This document shows, one piece after another, positions 63,133 to 64,000 of a stretch of DNA of 64,000 nucleotides. The stretch comes from Pseudoprevotella muciniphila (GTDB lineage Bacteria; Bacteroidota; Bacteroidia; Bacteroidales; Bacteroidaceae). The notes under the pieces are model-generated. The model had not been told where the DNA came from. It worked only from the letters and a program-made list of their open reading frames with translations, and ran no database searches. The stretch's first letter is position 1; each line of letters begins with the position of its first letter. The stretch spans positions 2,790,001 to 2,854,000 of the forward strand of contig NZ_CP033459.1 of NCBI RefSeq assembly GCF_003265305.2, given 5' to 3'. A program made the translations under genes and the position numbers.

Positions 63133-63384
63133 CCGAAGTCCTAAGTGTGAGTCTATCACAGAGGACAGAATAGAGTCGAATTTGTCCAAAACGAAAAATA
63201 TTCCGCCAAAAGCGGTGATTTTCTCAGATTTTATTTGTACTTTTGCCATGTCATTGATGATTTTGCTTGTCTTGATTTGCAGCACTAAGGTAAGTGAAAA
63301 ATCTGACATGGCAAAATCCTGAGCAATATTTTGTTACCCAGGAACTTAAAAAGGAAGTTAAACTAAAGTGCTGCGGAATTTAGG
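63133..63384 (-). mobile_element. IS1380 right-end remnant, copy 2
   Basis: About 250 bp with the same left junction as copy 1, so the remnant existed before the segment was duplicated. It retains more of the right end (AAAATCCTGAGC through GGAACTT) than copy 1 and ends CTGCGGAATTTAGG. The rpmE2 promoter begins 12 bp after it. Confidence 0.85.
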
Positions 63385-63395
63385 CTCAAAATAAT

Positions 63396-63426
63396 TTTGT
63401 GAAATAAAAAAGTTGTGGTAATTTTG
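63396..63426 (+). promoter_or_regulatory. Bacteroides-type promoter of rpmE2
   Basis: TTTG (63396-63399), a 19-bp spacer and TAATTTTG (63419-63426) match the consensus. Confidence 0.75.
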
Positions 63427-63505
63427 CAGCCGATTAGACCATTACACGTTAATTGTTACCAAAACATTGATTTAACGTAATAGAATAAAAAAGAGCAAAA
63501 TAGCA

Positions 63506-63757
63506 ATGAAACAAGGTATTCATCCCGAAAATTATCGCCCTGTAGTATTCAAGGATATGAGTAACGGCGATATGTTCCTTTCCCGTTCTACATGCCGCTC
63601 CAACGAGACTGTAGAATTCGAAGGTGAGACTTATCCTTTGGTTAAGATTGAAATTTCAAACACTTCACATCCTTTCTATACCGGTAAGTCGAAACTTGTC
63701 GATACGGCAGGTCGTGTAGATAAGTTCATGAGCCGCTACGCAAAGGCACGCAAGTAA
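63506..63757 (+). CDS. rpmE2: 50S ribosomal protein L31 type B
   Basis: 83 aa. [20 protein letters not shown] is the typical start, followed by [12 protein letters not shown] and [20 protein letters not shown] with RVDKF. The type B form lacks the CxxC zinc pairs of type A L31. A leader of about 70 nt and a terminator suggest a monocistronic unit. Confidence 0.97.
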   Translation: MKQGIHPENYRPVVFKDMSNGDMFLSRSTCRSNETVEFEGETYPLVKIEISNTSHPFYTGKSKLVDTAGRVDKFMSRYAKARK

Positions 63758-63823
63758 TAAATTTATTTCTACGCAAACGAAACAACTCGTTAGCGCGTGA
63801 AAATATAAATGTTATAGAACTTG

Positions 63824-63852
63824 GCGGAGGCACCATCGGTGCTTTCGCTTTT
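63824..63852 (+). terminator. terminator of rpmE2
   Basis: GCGGAGGCACC pairs with GGTGCTTTCGC (11 bp, two G-U pairs) around ATC, followed by TTTT. Confidence 0.75.
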
Positions 63853-63953
63853 GTTGTTGAATTGTACTAATAAAGTACACCTAAAATCTTTCACTTTTTT
63901 CGCAGTCATTTCAGATAAATATCTAATTTTGTTGCTGCAAAAAGTCGTATCGC

Positions 63954-64000
63954 ATGCTTGAATTTCGTACAGAACCCATAAAGAACATCCGAATAGCCCT
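63954..64000 (+). CDS. 5' end of a further gene, cut by window edge
   Basis: ATG at 63954 starts MLEFRTEPIKNIRIA and runs off the window. TAATTTTG (63924-63931) lies 22 bp upstream as a possible -7 box. Too short to identify. Confidence 0.45.
   Translation, partial: MLEFRTEPIKNIRIA

Noticed and set aside
1-64000. tRNA or rRNA genes
   Set aside because: None was recognised by eye on either strand; a dedicated tRNA scan would be needed to exclude them.

Overview
The window reads as chromosomal DNA of a gut or oral Bacteroidota, most likely a Prevotellaceae-type Bacteroidales. Supporting signs are the Bacteroides-type promoter (-33 TTTG, -7 TAnnTTTG) recurring upstream of genes, a lack of obvious Shine-Dalgarno sites, the rsfS-ftsH-cdsA block, a class I fumarase, exported proteins ending in a DLQGRRV / GIYI..GKK tail, lipoproteins with acidic residues after the lipobox Cys, a TonB receptor paired with a surface beta-propeller, and an IS1380 element. 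The genus is an inference.

Layout. 1-5424 (minus): three exported or surface-related genes, the first cut by the window edge. 5819-11846 (minus): housekeeping block cdsA, ftsH, rsfS, ackA, pta. 12177-13736 (plus): a lone PD-(D/E)XK nuclease with its own promoter and terminator. 13946-15688 (plus): pyrH and manA. 15742-19867 (plus): a probable cobalamin uptake locus, a BtuB-like receptor and a BtuG-like propeller lipoprotein. 19895-21946: a WYL regulator and four small genes behind three copies of one 15-bp operator, each exactly 11 bp from a -7 box. 21989-27311: a three-gene retron with a recognisable msr-msd RNA, an RT with a C-terminal extension, an unknown 402-aa protein, and a 726-aa protein with a CheY-like receiver and a HEPN-type RNxxxH motif near its C-terminus. 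This is the candidate undescribed system. 27319-29309 (minus): umuC and cdd. 29461-29979: a small lipoprotein. 30143-42318 (minus): a multidomain GH31 enzyme, fumarase, topB, an ABC ATPase, a small membrane protein and an S-type sulfatase. 42463-46698 (minus): a tight four-gene operon (GT2, dihydroorotase, MetH-type reactivation domain, metallophosphoesterase). 46890-50013 (minus): a zinc-ribbon membrane protein and a TPR-like protein. 50014-54041: an MmeI-like restriction-modification gene between intergenic arrays of 9-nt repeats, some in large inverted arrangement. 54042-63384: an IS1380 element and a rearranged cluster of exported proteins (DUF4421, M13 peptidase, exported DHH/PPase-like lipoprotein, GH3) with two IS remnants and a partial duplication. 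63506-64000: rpmE2 and the first codons of another gene.

How the parts fit. 12177-13736, 19895-27311 and 50914-53691 look like accessory or defence modules set among core genes; the retron effectors are strikingly AT-rich compared with the flanking genes. The B12 receptor locus and the stand-alone MetH reactivation domain suggest a B12-dependent methionine synthase fed by scavenged cobalamin. The 3' cluster is a hotspot of IS activity, gene truncation and shared signal-peptide cassettes.
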